Shown one piece after another: positions 34,184 to 43,192 of a DNA stretch of 64,000 bases. Position numbers and translations under genes: made by a program. Source of the stretch: Alkalihalobacillus bogoriensis ATCC BAA-922 (GTDB lineage Bacteria > Bacillota > Bacilli > Bacillales > Bacillaceae_F); assembly GCF_000621445.1 (NCBI RefSeq), contig NZ_JHYI01000010.1, forward strand, positions 186,001-250,000, given 5' to 3'. Below the pieces are notes generated by a model, which saw nothing but the letters and a program-made list of their open reading frames with translations, was not told where the DNA came from and searched no databases. Every line of letters starts with the position of its first letter. Position 1 is the stretch's first letter.

Positions 34184-35138
34184 GTTGTCCTCCTTTCAAT
34201 AAAGGAGAAAAATGCATAAATAACTTACAAAGCAAATGAATGAGGGCAACAAAACTAATAAATACGGCTAACAATGCAATAACAAGCTCAGGCTCAAACA
34301 TCATTTCATTAAAAGGTGTCCGATTTCGGCCACCAGTAATTTGTGCCTCAGCAAATCCTAACGCTTGATAAAGTCGATAGGCGCCACCTCTAAAATACAT
34401 TAAATATTCAATGATAACAAGGTTTGACATAACATATAAAAATATCGTAGGAATATGTGGTATAACATGAATTAACCCGTTTGTGAATTGATGTTTCCAC
34501 AGGACAAAGAAATTAGACAACCCTTTACTTCTAGCCGTTGTAAGATAAGGTAATCCCTCTTCTAACATTAAAGATGAACTAACAATTCTCGCCATATACA
34601 TCATTGGAAATATAGAAAGTAAAGAACTAGCTAATAAGAAGTGATGCCAACTTTCATTTCCGAATAAACTAATGTTTGGTAATCCTAAACTAATCAACCA
34701 TAACATAATAAGCTGAAATACAATAACGACAAAAAAGTCTGGAAAAGATTGAAGAGTAAATGTTGTCGGACCTCCTAACATTCGCACTTTACTTTTTCTA
34801 ACTATAAAGTCGAAAAAACCTTTCGCTGTCCCAAAAACAATGGCAAATAAAAAAGCAATAGCGATGACAATTGAACTCCGACCACCATACATCATAACTT
34901 CTTCAAAAACAGATGTTCCAAATCTAGTTTTTCCTAACGTATGTTCAAAAAACACCATATTCAAATAATTCTTAATATTTTCCATATAGAATTCATAAGG
35001 AATCGAATAAGATGTAATTAGCTCATATTCGCTATACTCTACTTCGATTGTTCTTGGTAGTAATGCGAATAAAATGATGACAACCATCGCTAGGAACCAA
35101 ACGAATAATGTTTTTAATATTTCTTTTGCAATGACCAA
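34176..35138 (-). CDS. ABC transporter permease, DppB/OppB type
   Basis: This is a partner permease of about 320 residues with six membrane helices. DppB-like features include RFGTSVFEEVMMYGGRSS before the transmembrane core, LQSFPDFFVVIVFQ, LPYLTTARSKGLSN (EAA loop) and VIIEYLMYFRGGAYRLYQAL. A frame-leading ATG at 35171 has no ribosome binding site. A TTG at 35138 follows AGAGGG at 6 nt and gives a normal short cytoplasmic start, so it is preferred. It is first in a two-gene permease operon that lacks ATPase and binding protein. A lipoprotein gene ends about 110 bp upstream but has its own terminator. Confidence 0.82.
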   Translation of the reverse strand: MVIAKEILKTLFVWFLAMVVIILFALLPRTIEVEYSEYELITSYSIPYEFYMENIKNYLNMVFFEHTLGKTRFGTSVFEEVMMYGGRSSIVIAIAFLFAIVFGTAKGFFDFIVRKSKVRMLGGPTTFTLQSFPDFFVVIVFQLIMLWLISLGLPNISLFGNESWHHFLLASSLLSIFPMMYMARIVSSSLMLEEGLPYLTTARSKGLSNFFVLWKHQFTNGLIHVIPHIPTIFLYVMSNLVIIEYLMYFRGGAYRLYQALGFAEAQITGGRNRTPFNEMMFEPELVIALLAVFISFVALIHLLCKLFMHFSPLLKGGQHE

Positions 35139-35237
35139 AATTATCCCTCTTTTTCTAATTCTTTCATCCATTCTACCATAGATTAACAGTTTTAGATGAT
35201 AGATGTTTAATTATGAGAGAATATGAAATACAAAAAA

Positions 35238-35257
35238 GAGTCCCACAATTAGGACTC
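35238..35257 (-). terminator. Terminator overlapping the lipoprotein stop codon
   Basis: GAGTCC / GGACTC with an 8-nt loop is followed by TTTTTTG on the minus strand. Confidence 0.75.
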
Positions 35258-35926
35258 GTGATCAAGAGATACGGTTACTTTACTTGTTAAGCCACCTTGC
35301 TTTCCAATAATAAACGTTATTTCTTCTGAATGCTCTGTAGCGATAAGCAATGATCCGATAATTGGTTTCCCAAACTCTACTTTATCTGTTAAATGTAACA
35401 ACTGTAAAGTCGTTTCCTCCTTATGGTCACCTACTATTTCTTCCAATTTCCCACCATCAATAAGAGTAGAATTTAGTTTTTCTTCGTCATGAACAACTTC
35501 TACATGAAAAACGTTTGCAAGCGAATACTTGTCCGATGTAGTAATATGATGCTTTGTAAAGTAAGGTGTTAATTCGAAGTCTAATAGAAAAAAAGTCTGT
35601 TCTTCTTTGTTTTCTATAGGAGCATCAATTTCATCTAGAGAGTGGATTGTCATATCGACATAACCTAATATACTATAATAGCTTGCGCCTTCTCTAAGAC
35701 GAATGGTCCGATCAAGAGAATCTCTTTCTTCTTTTGTGAGAAGTTTTGTTTCTCCTGTTGCTACCGCTTCTTCAATCTCTTCAATTAACTCGATTTGCTC
35801 CTCTGTATAATATGAAAGCCTTGGATCTTTATCTTCTTTTTTCTCTTCTAGTGAACTTGTTTGCTTACTGCACGCTGTCATAATGACTACACTACACAAC
35901 AAAATCACGATTCCTTTTTTCAACAT
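35249..35926 (-). CDS. Lipoprotein of unknown function
   Basis: This protein of about 225 residues has a signal peptide of about 18 residues ending in the lipobox IMTAC, so it is anchored outside the membrane. The mature part starts with a highly charged low-complexity stretch (SSLEEKKEDKDPR) and continues as a soluble domain with alternating strands. No catalytic signature is seen. The frame is open to 35965, but the start MLKKG at 35926, with AAGGATGGGG upstream, gives a proper signal peptide. It precedes the orphan permeases on the same strand, but its length and sequence do not resemble a peptide-binding protein. I do not recognise the family. Confidence 0.7.
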   Translation of the reverse strand: MLKKGIVILLCSVVIMTACSKQTSSLEEKKEDKDPRLSYYTEEQIELIEEIEEAVATGETKLLTKEERDSLDRTIRLREGASYYSILGYVDMTIHSLDEIDAPIENKEEQTFFLLDFELTPYFTKHHITTSDKYSLANVFHVEVVHDEEKLNSTLIDGGKLEEIVGDHKEETTLQLLHLTDKVEFGKPIIGSLLIATEHSEEITFIIGKQGGLTSKVTVSLDHES

Positions 35927-36083
35927 TGACCCCATCCTTACGATTAAAAATAATGCATAGTTCATCTTATTGAGTAAGGATGGAAAATATGTACAATTTA
36001 TAATATGATGGTAGCCAATGAAAATACTTTTAACGGCCAGTACTCGAGTGTTCTATTTCAATTAGATATAACAATAAATCTAA

Positions 36084-37676
36084 TTAGGATAAAATTAATG
36101 CGAGGATTTGACAAGAAACAGCAACAAATATGAGCGCAATTGGATAAGCAGCGGCATAGGCAATGGCCGCATCTTCGGTATCAACTAGTTGGTTACAGGC
36201 ACCTAGGCCAGGAGTGCTCGTTAACCCTCCACAAATGGACCCTAAAGAATGGATAATACTTAAACGGAATAATTTCCGAGCAAGGAAAAATGCAAGCAAC
36301 ATTGGAACGATAGTAATGATTGCACCTCCTAATATTAAGCCTATTCCTTGATTTGCAATGACATCTACTATCCCACTGCCAGCAGTTGTTCCCGCACCGG
36401 CTAAAAATAAAACCATTCCGACATCACGAATGACTCGATTTGATGGTTGAAAAAAACGTGCTTTAATAGGTCCAATTTTCCCAAAATGGCCAATAATTAT
36501 CGCAATAAACAATGGGCCTCCAGCGACACCAAGCGTCATACTTCCTAGACCAGGAATATAAATCGGAATTTTTCCAATCAATATACCAATTAACAAAATC
36601 AAACTTAAAGAAAAAATATGAACGTTTGTTTCTGATAATTGTTTGGCTCCAAAAAGTTTTCTGACTTCTTCCATTCTTTCTTTACTACCGACAATCGTTA
36701 GAACATCACCTCGTTCTAATCGCCATGTTGGGCTTTGACTAAATTCATAGCCATCACGTTCCATACGTGTAACCGTTACATCATAATTTTCTCTTAAATG
36801 AATGTCACGAAGGCTTTTTCCGATTAAATCATGTGAATCGACAACAATCCGATGCAATTTTAAATTTTCCCTTATATTGACACCATTTTTGGCCAGAAAT
36901 CCAACATAATCTTTAAATTGAATTAACTCAGATGGATAACCAACTGCCACTAATTGATCGCCTTTAAGAAGAACGGTATCATTTCTCCCTAAGAAATTTC
37001 GATTCCCACGAATGACCCGACTAATAACGACTGGACTTTTTACTTCTGTTTGCAATTCTTTGATTGTTTTTTTATGGACGAGATCATTAGCAACTTCGAT
37101 CGGCATCGTTTGAAGAGAACCTTTTGGTTTAATTGTTTTTTCTGAACGCTTTAAATCAGCTTTTAAATCTACTTTTAGAATTCTAGGAAGAAGTTGAACA
37201 AATAAAACTACCGCGATTACCCCAAACGGATAGGCTATACCATATCCAACAGAAACAAGTGGGTCGTTTGTTGCTTCAATCGCAGCTGCTAAACCAGGGG
37301 TGCTCGTTAAAGCTCCTGTCATTAAACCAATACTTAATGGAGCAGATAGATCAAAAAGATAAGCAACTATTACCGTTGTGACAGATGCAACAACTACAAT
37401 AAAAAGGCCTATGATAGCAAAGATAAGACCACTACTTTTTAACATTCGGAAAAATCTAGGACCTGCTTGTAAACCGACGGAAACGATAAAAAGACTTAAA
37501 CCTAAATTTTGAACAACAGTAGGAACTTGATATCCTAAATGACCAAAAATCATCCCTACCAGTAAAACACCTGAAGCCCCAATATTTAACCCTTTAAACT
37601 TTAGCTGTCCAATAAAAGAACCAATAAATAAAATGATAAAAATAAGAATTAAAGGGTCACTTAAAAATACACTCAT
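36084..37676 (-). CDS. AspT/YidE-type transporter with two TrkA-C domains
   Basis: This 530-residue member of the aspartate:alanine exchanger family has two membrane halves of about five helices each (about 1-165 and 350-530), each ending with a related motif: TGALTSTPGLAAA and CGGLTSTPGLGA. Between them lie two regulatory TrkA-C-like domains (about 195-340). Such proteins exchange small dicarboxylates or amino acids across the membrane; the substrate here cannot be read from sequence. ATG follows GAAGGGAG. Repeat copy E lies directly upstream, so the promoter is probably within or just after that repeat. Confidence 0.88.
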   Translation of the reverse strand: MSVFLSDPLILIFIILFIGSFIGQLKFKGLNIGASGVLLVGMIFGHLGYQVPTVVQNLGLSLFIVSVGLQAGPRFFRMLKSSGLIFAIIGLFIVVVASVTTVIVAYLFDLSAPLSIGLMTGALTSTPGLAAAIEATNDPLVSVGYGIAYPFGVIAVVLFVQLLPRILKVDLKADLKRSEKTIKPKGSLQTMPIEVANDLVHKKTIKELQTEVKSPVVISRVIRGNRNFLGRNDTVLLKGDQLVAVGYPSELIQFKDYVGFLAKNGVNIRENLKLHRIVVDSHDLIGKSLRDIHLRENYDVTVTRMERDGYEFSQSPTWRLERGDVLTIVGSKERMEEVRKLFGAKQLSETNVHIFSLSLILLIGILIGKIPIYIPGLGSMTLGVAGGPLFIAIIIGHFGKIGPIKARFFQPSNRVIRDVGMVLFLAGAGTTAGSGIVDVIANQGIGLILGGAIITIVPMLLAFFLARKLFRLSIIHSLGSICGGLTSTPGLGACNQLVDTEDAAIAYAAAYPIALIFVAVSCQILALILS

Positions 37677-37712
37677 AACAAAAGACTCCCTTCAAAAATA
37701 AAAAAACATAAA

Positions 37713-37892
37713 TAAGAAAAACGCGAAGCGTCTTTTCTTTTAAAGCGAAGTGCGGAGCCCTGCACTCTTTTGACAGCAGTGAACCCCAAGTGCTCTTCTT
37801 GGGGTGAAACGCGCAGGTGCGCAGCCTTCGCTCTTCTAGAATAAGATTTCAAAGCTTCACTGCTACACCAAAATTTTTCTTTCTTATCTTTT
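37713..37892 (-). repeat. Dispersed intergenic repeat, copy E (long form, reversed)
   Basis: This is a full-length copy on the opposite strand to the others. Read on the minus strand it runs from AAAAGATAAG to CGTTTTTCTTA with the complete internal segment. Unlike the other copies it does not abut a stop codon; it lies between the nirD terminator hairpin and the AspT-like gene start. Confidence 0.88.
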
Positions 37893-37899
37893 AACAAAT

Positions 37900-37925
37900 G
37901 GATGTCCTTAGGGAGAAGGACATCC
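37900..37925 (-). terminator. Hairpin after nirD
   Basis: GGATGTCCTT / AAGGACATCC is a 10-bp stem with a 6-nt loop. The U-tract is weak, so termination may be partial. Confidence 0.6.
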
Positions 37926-37941
37926 TGTTTGTTATTGACAG

Positions 37942-38259
37942 TTACAAAGTAATATACACGTTTTCGTTTGAAATTTCGACTTCAAATGTACGAATTGATC
38001 CTTCATCAGGTGTTTGTACTTCACCTGTTTTTAACGATATTTTCCAATCATAGAGTGGACAAAATACAAATTCTCCACTTACGAGACCTTCAGAAATGAT
38101 ACCACCTTTTGGATGTGGACTTCTGTTTTCAAGAGCATATACTCTATTATTATCTAGCCGAAAAATAGCAATCTCCTCATCACCAATTTTTATTGATTGA
38201 CCAATTTCGACTGGAAAAGAACGAAGTGACCCGATATTAATTTTCGTTTTCGTCATCAT
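37942..38259 (-). CDS. nirD: Nitrite reductase small subunit
   Basis: This 105-residue Rieske-fold subunit of the cytoplasmic NADH-dependent nitrite reductase NirBD lacks the full Rieske ligand set: the first motif is NRSPHPKG (Ser for Cys) and the second FCPLYDW (no His), as is usual for NirD, which binds no cluster. It lies 14 bp after nirB and is co-transcribed with it. Two adjacent ATG codons (38259, 38256) follow AGGAGGGG; either may be used. Its stop is followed by a hairpin. Confidence 0.93.
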   Translation of the reverse strand: MMTKTKINIGSLRSFPVEIGQSIKIGDEEIAIFRLDNNRVYALENRSPHPKGGIISEGLVSGEFVFCPLYDWKISLKTGEVQTPDEGSIRTFEVEISNENVYITL

Positions 38260-38273
38260 GAAAGCCCCTCCTA

Positions 38274-40682
38274 TTAAAATGAAAATTCACGTTTTGTATA
38301 GTATTGTTCACGAATATCTTGTTGTGTAATTGCTTTTTCCCAAGGTTCTTCATATCGTTGTAATGTTTCATTTAAACGTTCGTTTAATTCTTTGCACATT
38401 TCTTCATTGCTTAGTACTTCTTTAATATGGTCTAAGCCTATTCGCTCCATCCAAGTGGATGTTCTTTCTAAATAATGTGCCGTTTCACGATAATATTGAA
38501 GATAAGCACTGACAATAAACATAAGCTCAGTTTCAGTCTGCACCTTGCATAACATGTCTCCCGCACGTAAATCTGTACCACCGTTTCCACCTATATAAAG
38601 TTCCCAACCACCTTCAACTCCAACAACTCCAACGTCTTTTATTCCAGACTCGGCACAATTTCGCGGACAAGCAGATACGCCCATTTTAACTTTATGTGGG
38701 GTATCTAACCGTTCAAACCTCTTTTCTAACTCAATCCCTAAACTCATTGAGTCTTGTGTACCAAAACGGCAAAACGTTGATCCAACACATGTTTTTACTG
38801 TTCGTAATGTTTTGCCGTACGCGTAACCCGAAGGCATATTTAACTCTTCCCATACTGAAGGAAGTTGATCTTTAGTTAAACCAAATAAACCAATACGCTG
38901 CCCACCTGTTAATTTTACAAGAGGGACTTCATATTTCTCGGCGACGTCAGCTAGTTTACGTAAGTCTTTTGCACTTGTTACCCCACCATACATTCTTGGA
39001 ACAACTGAATACGTTCCATCCTTTTGAATGTTGGCGTGCATTTTTTCATTCACAAGACGTGAATTTCTGTCGTCTACATAATTTGGATACAACATACCTA
39101 AATAATAATTAATTGCTGGGCGACATTTCGAACATCCTTGTTCTTGACTCCAATTGAGTACATTCATCACTTCTTTAAGAGTTGTTAACCCTTTTTCTTT
39201 TATTTCAACTAATAGTTCTTCACGGCTTAGTGTTGTACAACTACAAATCGTTTCTTTTTCGTTTGCCCCCTTAAACTCATCACCTAATGTATATTCTAAT
39301 AAATCTGCAATTACCGGTTTACAACGTCCACAAGAACGTCCGGCATTTGTACAACCACCAATTTCAGCTACTGTCGTTACTCCTTTTGTATGAATCGCTT
39401 CAACAATTGTTTCTTTTGTAATACCGTTACAGCCACACACGATTTCATCATTTGGCATAGAAGCGATGTCTTGAGGCTCATCGTCACCTTGAGCTTGTAA
39501 AAAAGCAATTGATGTTAAATCAGAGATATTTTCTTTTTGAAGAAGCATTCGATATAACCTAGAACTATCTTTTGTATCTCCGTATAAAACAATGCCAACA
39601 ATGTGTTGATCTCGAACGAGTACTTTTTTATAAATTCCTTCCCACTCATTATGAACTTTAATCGCTTTAGTAGAGGTGTCCTCGTATATTTCACCTGCTG
39701 AAAACAAGTCAATACCTGCCACTTTTAATTGGGTTCCTAATATTGAGCCCTCGTAACCGTTCGTTTTGACCCCACAAAGACGTTGAGCTAATACTTTTCC
39801 TTGCTCATATAAAGGAGCAACAAGTCCATATACAATTTCACGATGCTCGCAGCATTCACCAACCGCATAAATATGTGGAACATTCGTTTCTAGTAAATCA
39901 TTAACGACAATACCGCGATTGACAGTTATAGGTGTGCCGAGTGCCACATTTACATTTGGCACAATCCCAGCAGCCATGACGACTAGGTCTGTAGAAATAG
40001 ATGTGCCATCACTGAATGTAATTCCTGTGACTCTGTCATGACCTGTAATTTCTGTTGTTTGTTTTTGCATGAGAAATTGCAGTCCTTGCTCCTCAAGCTC
40101 TTCTTTTAACATTGAACTAGCGACTGGATCTAATTGTTTTTCCATCAAGTGTTCCATAAGATGAACAACATGAACGTCCATCCCTAAATGAGCTAGCCCT
40201 TTTGCCGCTTCTAAACCTAGTAATCCTCCACCAATGACAACTGCTCTTTTATAATGTTGGGCTGTTTCCATCATCGTCTCACAATCAGCAATATCACGAA
40301 ACCCAATGACTCCTTTTTTATCTGCTCCTGGGATTGGTAAGATAAACGGAACAGAACCTGTAGCAATGATTAACTCATCATAACAAACGGTTTCTCCAGT
40401 AGATGTAGATATCGTTTGCGTAGTCGGTTCAATTCCAGTTACTTCGACACCTGTATATAAATGAATATTATTTTCTTCATACCATAACCAATGGTTCATA
40501 ATTGTATCTTCAAAATCAGTTTCCCCTTGTAACACATTCGATAATTGTATTCGATTATAGTTAGGATGTGGTTCTTTCCCAATAATAATAATGTCATATA
40601 GGTTTGGATTCATGTTTAAGATTTCTTCTACTACTCGAACTCCTGCCATTCCATTTCCGATCATGACGAGTTTTTTCTTCAT
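38274..40682 (-). CDS. nirB: Nitrite reductase [NAD(P)H] large subunit
   Basis: This 802-residue cytoplasmic enzyme reduces nitrite to ammonium with NADH. Domains in order: an FAD/NAD(P) disulfide-reductase-like module (GNGMAGVRVVEE at the start, VVIGGGLLGLEAAKG about 145); BFD-like [2Fe-2S] units (CGCNGITKE...CTNAGRSCGRCKP, then CSCTTLSREE...CSKCRP); a ferredoxin-like half domain; and a siroheme/[4Fe-4S] domain with TCVGSTFC and SACPRNC. The frame opens at 40697, but GGAGGG before the ATG at 40682 fixes the start. An FNR-type box and well-placed -10 element upstream predict anaerobic induction, consistent with nitrite detoxification or electron disposal. Confidence 0.96.
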   Translation of the reverse strand: MKKKLVMIGNGMAGVRVVEEILNMNPNLYDIIIIGKEPHPNYNRIQLSNVLQGETDFEDTIMNHWLWYEENNIHLYTGVEVTGIEPTTQTISTSTGETVCYDELIIATGSVPFILPIPGADKKGVIGFRDIADCETMMETAQHYKRAVVIGGGLLGLEAAKGLAHLGMDVHVVHLMEHLMEKQLDPVASSMLKEELEEQGLQFLMQKQTTEITGHDRVTGITFSDGTSISTDLVVMAAGIVPNVNVALGTPITVNRGIVVNDLLETNVPHIYAVGECCEHREIVYGLVAPLYEQGKVLAQRLCGVKTNGYEGSILGTQLKVAGIDLFSAGEIYEDTSTKAIKVHNEWEGIYKKVLVRDQHIVGIVLYGDTKDSSRLYRMLLQKENISDLTSIAFLQAQGDDEPQDIASMPNDEIVCGCNGITKETIVEAIHTKGVTTVAEIGGCTNAGRSCGRCKPVIADLLEYTLGDEFKGANEKETICSCTTLSREELLVEIKEKGLTTLKEVMNVLNWSQEQGCSKCRPAINYYLGMLYPNYVDDRNSRLVNEKMHANIQKDGTYSVVPRMYGGVTSAKDLRKLADVAEKYEVPLVKLTGGQRIGLFGLTKDQLPSVWEELNMPSGYAYGKTLRTVKTCVGSTFCRFGTQDSMSLGIELEKRFERLDTPHKVKMGVSACPRNCAESGIKDVGVVGVEGGWELYIGGNGGTDLRAGDMLCKVQTETELMFIVSAYLQYYRETAHYLERTSTWMERIGLDHIKEVLSNEEMCKELNERLNETLQRYEEPWEKAITQQDIREQYYTKREFSF

Positions 40683-40750
40683 CGTTGTTCCCTCCACTTG
40701 CTCACCGTTTCACATGGGAGCTTGCTTTATTTGTGTTTCTCTATACATTT

Positions 40751-40793
40751 ATTGTAATCATGACTTGGCACTATCGTTGTGATTTTTGTCACA
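40751..40793 (-). promoter_or_regulatory. FNR-type promoter of nirBD
   Basis: TGTGATTTTTGTCACA (40778-40793) is a perfect TGTGA-N6-TCACA palindrome. On the minus strand a TACAAT -10 element lies at 40751-40756, 32 nt centre to centre, the spacing of class II FNR activation at -41.5. Confidence 0.88.
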
Positions 40794-40988
40794 GTTCGCA
40801 TTTCTTTTTGTTCGAAAGTCATAATTTTGACACAACCTTAATTTCACCTTTGTTTTACGACTTCGACATTTTTCTGATGACTTATCCTCTTATTTTTTCA
40901 TCTGTTTTCTTAATGGTATTCCTGTTATATCAAGGTTTTTCACTTTTGTGTCCTTTTTGTGAAGTTGGAAAATAGTTTTTTTCTACGT

Positions 40989-41031
40989 TGTGATCATTGT
41001 CACACTCATTTTTTTTTCATGATTGTATGAT
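40989..41031 (+). promoter_or_regulatory. FNR-type promoter of narK
   Basis: TGTGATCATTGTCACA (40989-41004) is a second perfect FNR box. TATGAT at 41026-41031 is the -10, again 32 nt centre to centre. The 185 bp between the two promoters holds no convincing gene. Confidence 0.88.
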
Positions 41032-41083
41032 GAGGTTGTAAACAACTTAGTAGTCTAAAAACTACAACACTGGAGGAATTACA

Positions 41084-42370
41084 ATGGCACGAATAAAGGA
41101 ATGGAATCCTGAAGATGAAGTATTTTGGGAAAAAGAAGGAAAACGTCATGCAAGAAGGAATTTATGGATCTCAGTACCTACATTAATGTTAGCATTCATC
41201 GTCTGGCAAATATGGTCAGTTGTAGCCGTACGATTAAACGATATTGGCTTCCAATTCACGGCAGAACAATTATTTACATTAGCTGCAATGCCAGGTCTAG
41301 TCGGTGCATCCTTACGTTTTATTTACACATTTGCTGTAGGGAAATTTGGTGGTCGGAACTGGGTCGTGTTTTCAACAGGGGTACTTGCGATACCGGCAAT
41401 CGGTATTGGATTTGCGGTTCAAAATCCAGATACACCATACTCTGTCATGTTATTATTAGCTGCTCTTTGTGGTTTAGGTGGCGGAAACTTTTCATCAGCT
41501 TTAGCTAATATTAGTTTCTTTTATCCGAAAAAAGAAAAAGGAACGGCCCTAGGTATTAATGGTGGTTTAGGTAATATGGGGGTATCAGTCGTTCAGTTTG
41601 TTACTCCACTAGTCATTACAATTGGAACATTTGCTTTTATCGGTGGCGAAGGTCAAGTATTACCAGACGGTTCGCAAATTTGGTTACAAAACGCTGCTTT
41701 TGTATGGGTATTACCCATAATCATTATGACGATCGTTGCTTATTTTGGAATGGATAACTTACCAACAGCAAAACAGTCAGTTAAAGACCAATTTGTCATT
41801 GTAAAAAGAAAACATACTTGGATTATGACCATTTTATATGTAGCAACATTCGGTTCATTTATTGGGTATGCAGCCGCATTTCCACTATTACTAAAATCTC
41901 AGTTTCCTGAGTATGTTTCTCTCGCATTTTTAGGAGCTTTTCTAGCTGCTGCTTTCCGCCCTGCTGGTGGTTGGCTATCAGATAAATTTGGCGGAGCTTT
42001 AGTAACGACCGTTGTTCTTATCGTTATGGGCCTAGGCGCCTTCTCTGTTATTTTCTTTATTGGACAACAAGCATTCTTAGGCTTCCTAATTTCATTTTTA
42101 ATTTTATTTATTGCTGCAGGAATGGGTTCTGGTTCCACATTCCAAATGATACCAATTATATTCCCTGTTAAAGAAGCAGCTCCTGTTTTAGGATTTACAG
42201 CAGCTTTTGCAGCTTACGGCTCATTCTTTATTCCGAAACTTTTTGGTTGGTCTGTTTCTACAACAGGAACTCCAATAACAGCCCTTTACTACTTTATTGG
42301 ATTTTATGTTATTTCAATCGCTTTAAACTGGTATTATTATCAACGAAAAAACGCAGAAGTAAAGTGTTAA
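41084..42370 (+). CDS. narK: Nitrate/nitrite transporter, NarK type
   Basis: This 428-residue major-facilitator protein has about 12 helices. NNP-family hallmarks are RFIYTFAVGKFGGRNW (helix 2-3 loop), GLGGGNFSSALANISFFYPKKEKG (nitrate signature region, given as GGGNFSSALANISFF) and FRPAGGWLSDKFGG plus AAGMGSGSTFQMIP in the second half. It exchanges or imports nitrate and exports nitrite. ATG follows GGAGGAA. It is transcribed divergently from nirBD with its own FNR-type promoter, so the pair forms an anaerobic nitrate/nitrite module. No nitrate reductase gene is in the window. Confidence 0.95.
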   Translation: MARIKEWNPEDEVFWEKEGKRHARRNLWISVPTLMLAFIVWQIWSVVAVRLNDIGFQFTAEQLFTLAAMPGLVGASLRFIYTFAVGKFGGRNWVVFSTGVLAIPAIGIGFAVQNPDTPYSVMLLLAALCGLGGGNFSSALANISFFYPKKEKGTALGINGGLGNMGVSVVQFVTPLVITIGTFAFIGGEGQVLPDGSQIWLQNAAFVWVLPIIIMTIVAYFGMDNLPTAKQSVKDQFVIVKRKHTWIMTILYVATFGSFIGYAAAFPLLLKSQFPEYVSLAFLGAFLAAAFRPAGGWLSDKFGGALVTTVVLIVMGLGAFSVIFFIGQQAFLGFLISFLILFIAAGMGSGSTFQMIPIIFPVKEAAPVLGFTAAFAAYGSFFIPKLFGWSVSTTGTPITALYYFIGFYVISIALNWYYYQRKNAEVKC

Positions 42371-42375
42371 TCATG

Positions 42376-42406
42376 AAACGACCGGAAAACTTATCCGGTC
42401 GTTTTT
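42376..42406 (+). terminator. narK terminator
   Basis: AAACGACCGGA / TCCGGTCGTTT with a short loop, followed by Ts. Confidence 0.9.
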
Positions 42407-42445
42407 AACGCTCTTATAGACAGGTGAGCCCTTAATATTACAAAA

Positions 42446-42482
42446 AGTCACGTTTCTCAAACGCTATAGGACATATGTTCCG
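42446..42482 (+). repeat. CGGACAT-family repeat, isolated copy
   Basis: AGTCACGTTTCTCAAA followed by GCTATAGGACATATGTTCCG aligns with the unit at 49355-49390. The 15-bp terminal motif differs from the CGGACATATGTTCCG consensus only at its first base. Confidence 0.6.
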
Positions 42483-42548
42483 TTATATAGAGAAAATCCT
42501 AATCATTCTCGATTTTACAGTCTAATAACCGTAAGACTCATTTGGAGG

Positions 42549-43061
42549 TTATTCCCACGGTTTTCTTGTTGTCATAAACTCGGCTAATTCCCTACTCTTT
42601 TTTCTTCTTTCCTTTCTAACCGTAGCTCTTTCAGCTCCTGTTTCGAACAATTTTTTCTCCTCTTCTGTTTCTGGAATGATTCCTGGAACTTGAACAGGTT
42701 TCCCTTTTTTGTCCATAGCGACAAAAGTTAGAAACGCTGTTGCTGCTATTTTTCTTTCCTCCGTATTTAAATCTTCCGCTATAACTTTTACAAATACTTC
42801 CATTGAAGTTGTTCCTGTCCATGAAACAAATGCTTCTAAGCAAACTGAATCTGTTTGCAATATCGGATGTAAGAAATCAACCGAATCTGTTGAGGCCGTA
42901 ACAACTTCTGTCCGACAGTGTCTCCTAGCAGAAATCGATGCCACTTCATCCATATTTCGCATTAAAATTCCACCAAATAAACTTGCATGATTGTTTGTGT
43001 CATTTGGTAACACTAAATGAGTCTTTACGACTCGAGATTGTTTTGTATATTTTGCATTCAC
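42549..43061 (-). CDS. Acyl-CoA thioesterase, hotdog fold
   Basis: This 170-residue YkhA/BACH-type thioesterase hydrolyses acyl-CoA to free acid and CoA in the cytoplasm. Hotdog hallmarks are LVLPNDTNNHASLFGG (catalytic-region Asn/Asp), MRNMDEVASISARRH and VDFLHPI. The C-terminal tail is strongly charged. An ATG at 43085 lacks a ribosome binding site, whereas a GTG at 43061 follows GGGAG at 10 nt and gives the family's usual N-terminus, so it is preferred. It is monocistronic. Chain-length preference cannot be read. Confidence 0.88.
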   Translation of the reverse strand: MNAKYTKQSRVVKTHLVLPNDTNNHASLFGGILMRNMDEVASISARRHCRTEVVTASTDSVDFLHPILQTDSVCLEAFVSWTGTTSMEVFVKVIAEDLNTEERKIAATAFLTFVAMDKKGKPVQVPGIIPETEEEKKLFETGAERATVRKERRKKSRELAEFMTTRKPWE

Positions 43062-43192
43062 AGATCTCGTACTCCCTTTTTTCATAATCTATCTACCATT
43101 ATAAGCAAAAAATATCTTGAAAGGAAATCCAACAAAAATAATACATAATCACCATTAGAAATTCAAACAATATTCACCGTAGGAGGATGCTT

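Noticed and set aside
37673-37897. 74-residue minus-strand frame covering repeat copy E
   Set aside because: It is a translation of the repeat running into the AspT-like gene start; no independent coding signals.
40685-40975. 96-residue hydrophobic plus-strand frame between nirB and narK
   Set aside because: It overlaps both the nirB start and the FNR-type promoter, has no ribosome binding site, and its composition follows from T-rich DNA.
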